A DNA stretch of 5,447 nucleotides from Elusimicrobiota bacterium (GTDB taxonomy: Bacteria > Elusimicrobiota > Elusimicrobia > JACQJN01), in the NCBI GenBank assembly GCA_016205045.1, contig JACQJM010000068.1, positions 1 through 5,447 on the forward strand, given 5' to 3'. Of this stretch, positions 5,159 to 5,447 are shown one piece after another (within the stretch, counting starts at the first letter, position 1; each line of letters starts with the position of its first letter). The notes under the pieces are model-generated. The model saw only the letters and a list, made by a program, of their open reading frames with translations. It searched no databases and was not told the DNA's origin. A program made the position numbers and the translations under genes.

Positions 5159-5447
5159 TTCGTAGATTTAGAGGTGGGAAGAGGAGCAGATTCCATAGCT
5201 TTAAGACGATCTTTGGCCAGCTTGGCTTGGGGGCTAGAGGGATAGTCCGCTAAAACTGACTTCAAGTAGCGGATAGCTTCCTCCTCATACGCCGACGCCA
5301 CGCTGGGTTTGGAAGTTTTTGCCAGCTTTAATATGGCCAGTGCATACCGCAACCGAGCTGCCGGCGTCAGGGAAACACGAGGATATTTTTCCAAGATGAT
5401 GGCATAAGCCTTAGCCGCTTCTTTCCATTCCCCTTTCGCGCTCAAGG
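5155..5447 (-). CDS. TPR-repeat envelope protein, C-terminal fragment (5' end outside window)
   Basis: Only the last 96 codons are present; the frame stays open to the window edge. The apparent TTG near 5445 is more likely an internal leucine than a start. Two helical repeat units are visible. The first is GEWKEAAKAYAIILEKYP followed by PAARLRYALAI. The second is EEEAIRYLKSVLADYP followed by SSPQAKLAKDRLKAM. The pattern of A/Y helix, YP turn and SxxAxxAxxRL is that of TPR proteins such as BamD (YfiO) or CpoB (YbgF). Both act in the periplasm, on outer-membrane protein assembly or with the Tol-Pal system. Overlap with tolB by GTGA supports an envelope role and one transcript. Without the N-terminus (lipobox or coiled coil) I cannot choose between these families. 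The last 12 residues are a loose Ser/Thr/Lys/Pro tail. Confidence 0.8.
   Translation of the reverse strand, partial: LSAKGEWKEAAKAYAIILEKYPRVSLTPAARLRYALAILKLAKTSKPSVASAYEEEAIRYLKSVLADYPSSPQAKLAKDRLKAMESAPLPTSKSTK

Noticed and set aside
5443..5445. TTG as the start codon of the TPR gene
   Set aside because: It falls at the window edge, and starting there would begin inside a TPR helix with no signal peptide; an internal leucine of a longer protein is more likely.

Overview
The window reads as a piece of chromosome from a diderm (Gram-negative-type) bacterium. TolB, a periplasmic partner of an outer-membrane system, is the main reason. A large orphan secreted protein, intergenic spaces filled with short palindromic repeats, and start codons without a clear Shine-Dalgarno sequence all suggest an uncultivated lineage, such as Omnitrophota in the PVC group. 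That placement is an impression from gene style, not a demonstrated assignment.

Left part, plus strand (1-1775). A heptamer-based inverted repeat precedes a two-gene cluster: rfbB/rmlB (dTDP-glucose 4,6-dehydratase, 75-1097) and, 6 nt later, tdk (thymidine kinase, 1104-1661). The pair links thymidine salvage with dTDP-sugar synthesis: Tdk makes dTMP, which becomes dTTP, the nucleotide donor for dTDP-glucose, and RfbB then dehydrates dTDP-glucose. A palindromic repeat overlaps the tdk stop codon. A good intrinsic terminator hairpin (1752-1775) follows and lies inside the last codons of the convergent gene.

Middle, minus strand (1750-3738). A 662-residue protein of unrecognised family carries a signal peptide, a stretch that looks like a RelE/HigB-type fold, a hydrophobic hairpin, and a C-terminal HExxH zinc-metalloprotease-like domain. 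It is the least ordinary gene here.

Intergenic 3739-3928. This 190 bp spacer holds a cluster of palindromes built on the 9-mer AAAAGAACC/GGTTCTTTT. The same 9-mer flanks the longer element at 1660-1734. I found seven exact copies in the window, all between genes or touching a gene end.

Right part, minus strand (3929-5447). A TPR-type protein, cut by the window edge, overlaps tolB by 4 nt (GTGA), so the two are very probably co-transcribed and translationally coupled. Together they look like part of an envelope-maintenance (Tol-Pal or outer-membrane assembly) operon. No pal gene follows tolB here.
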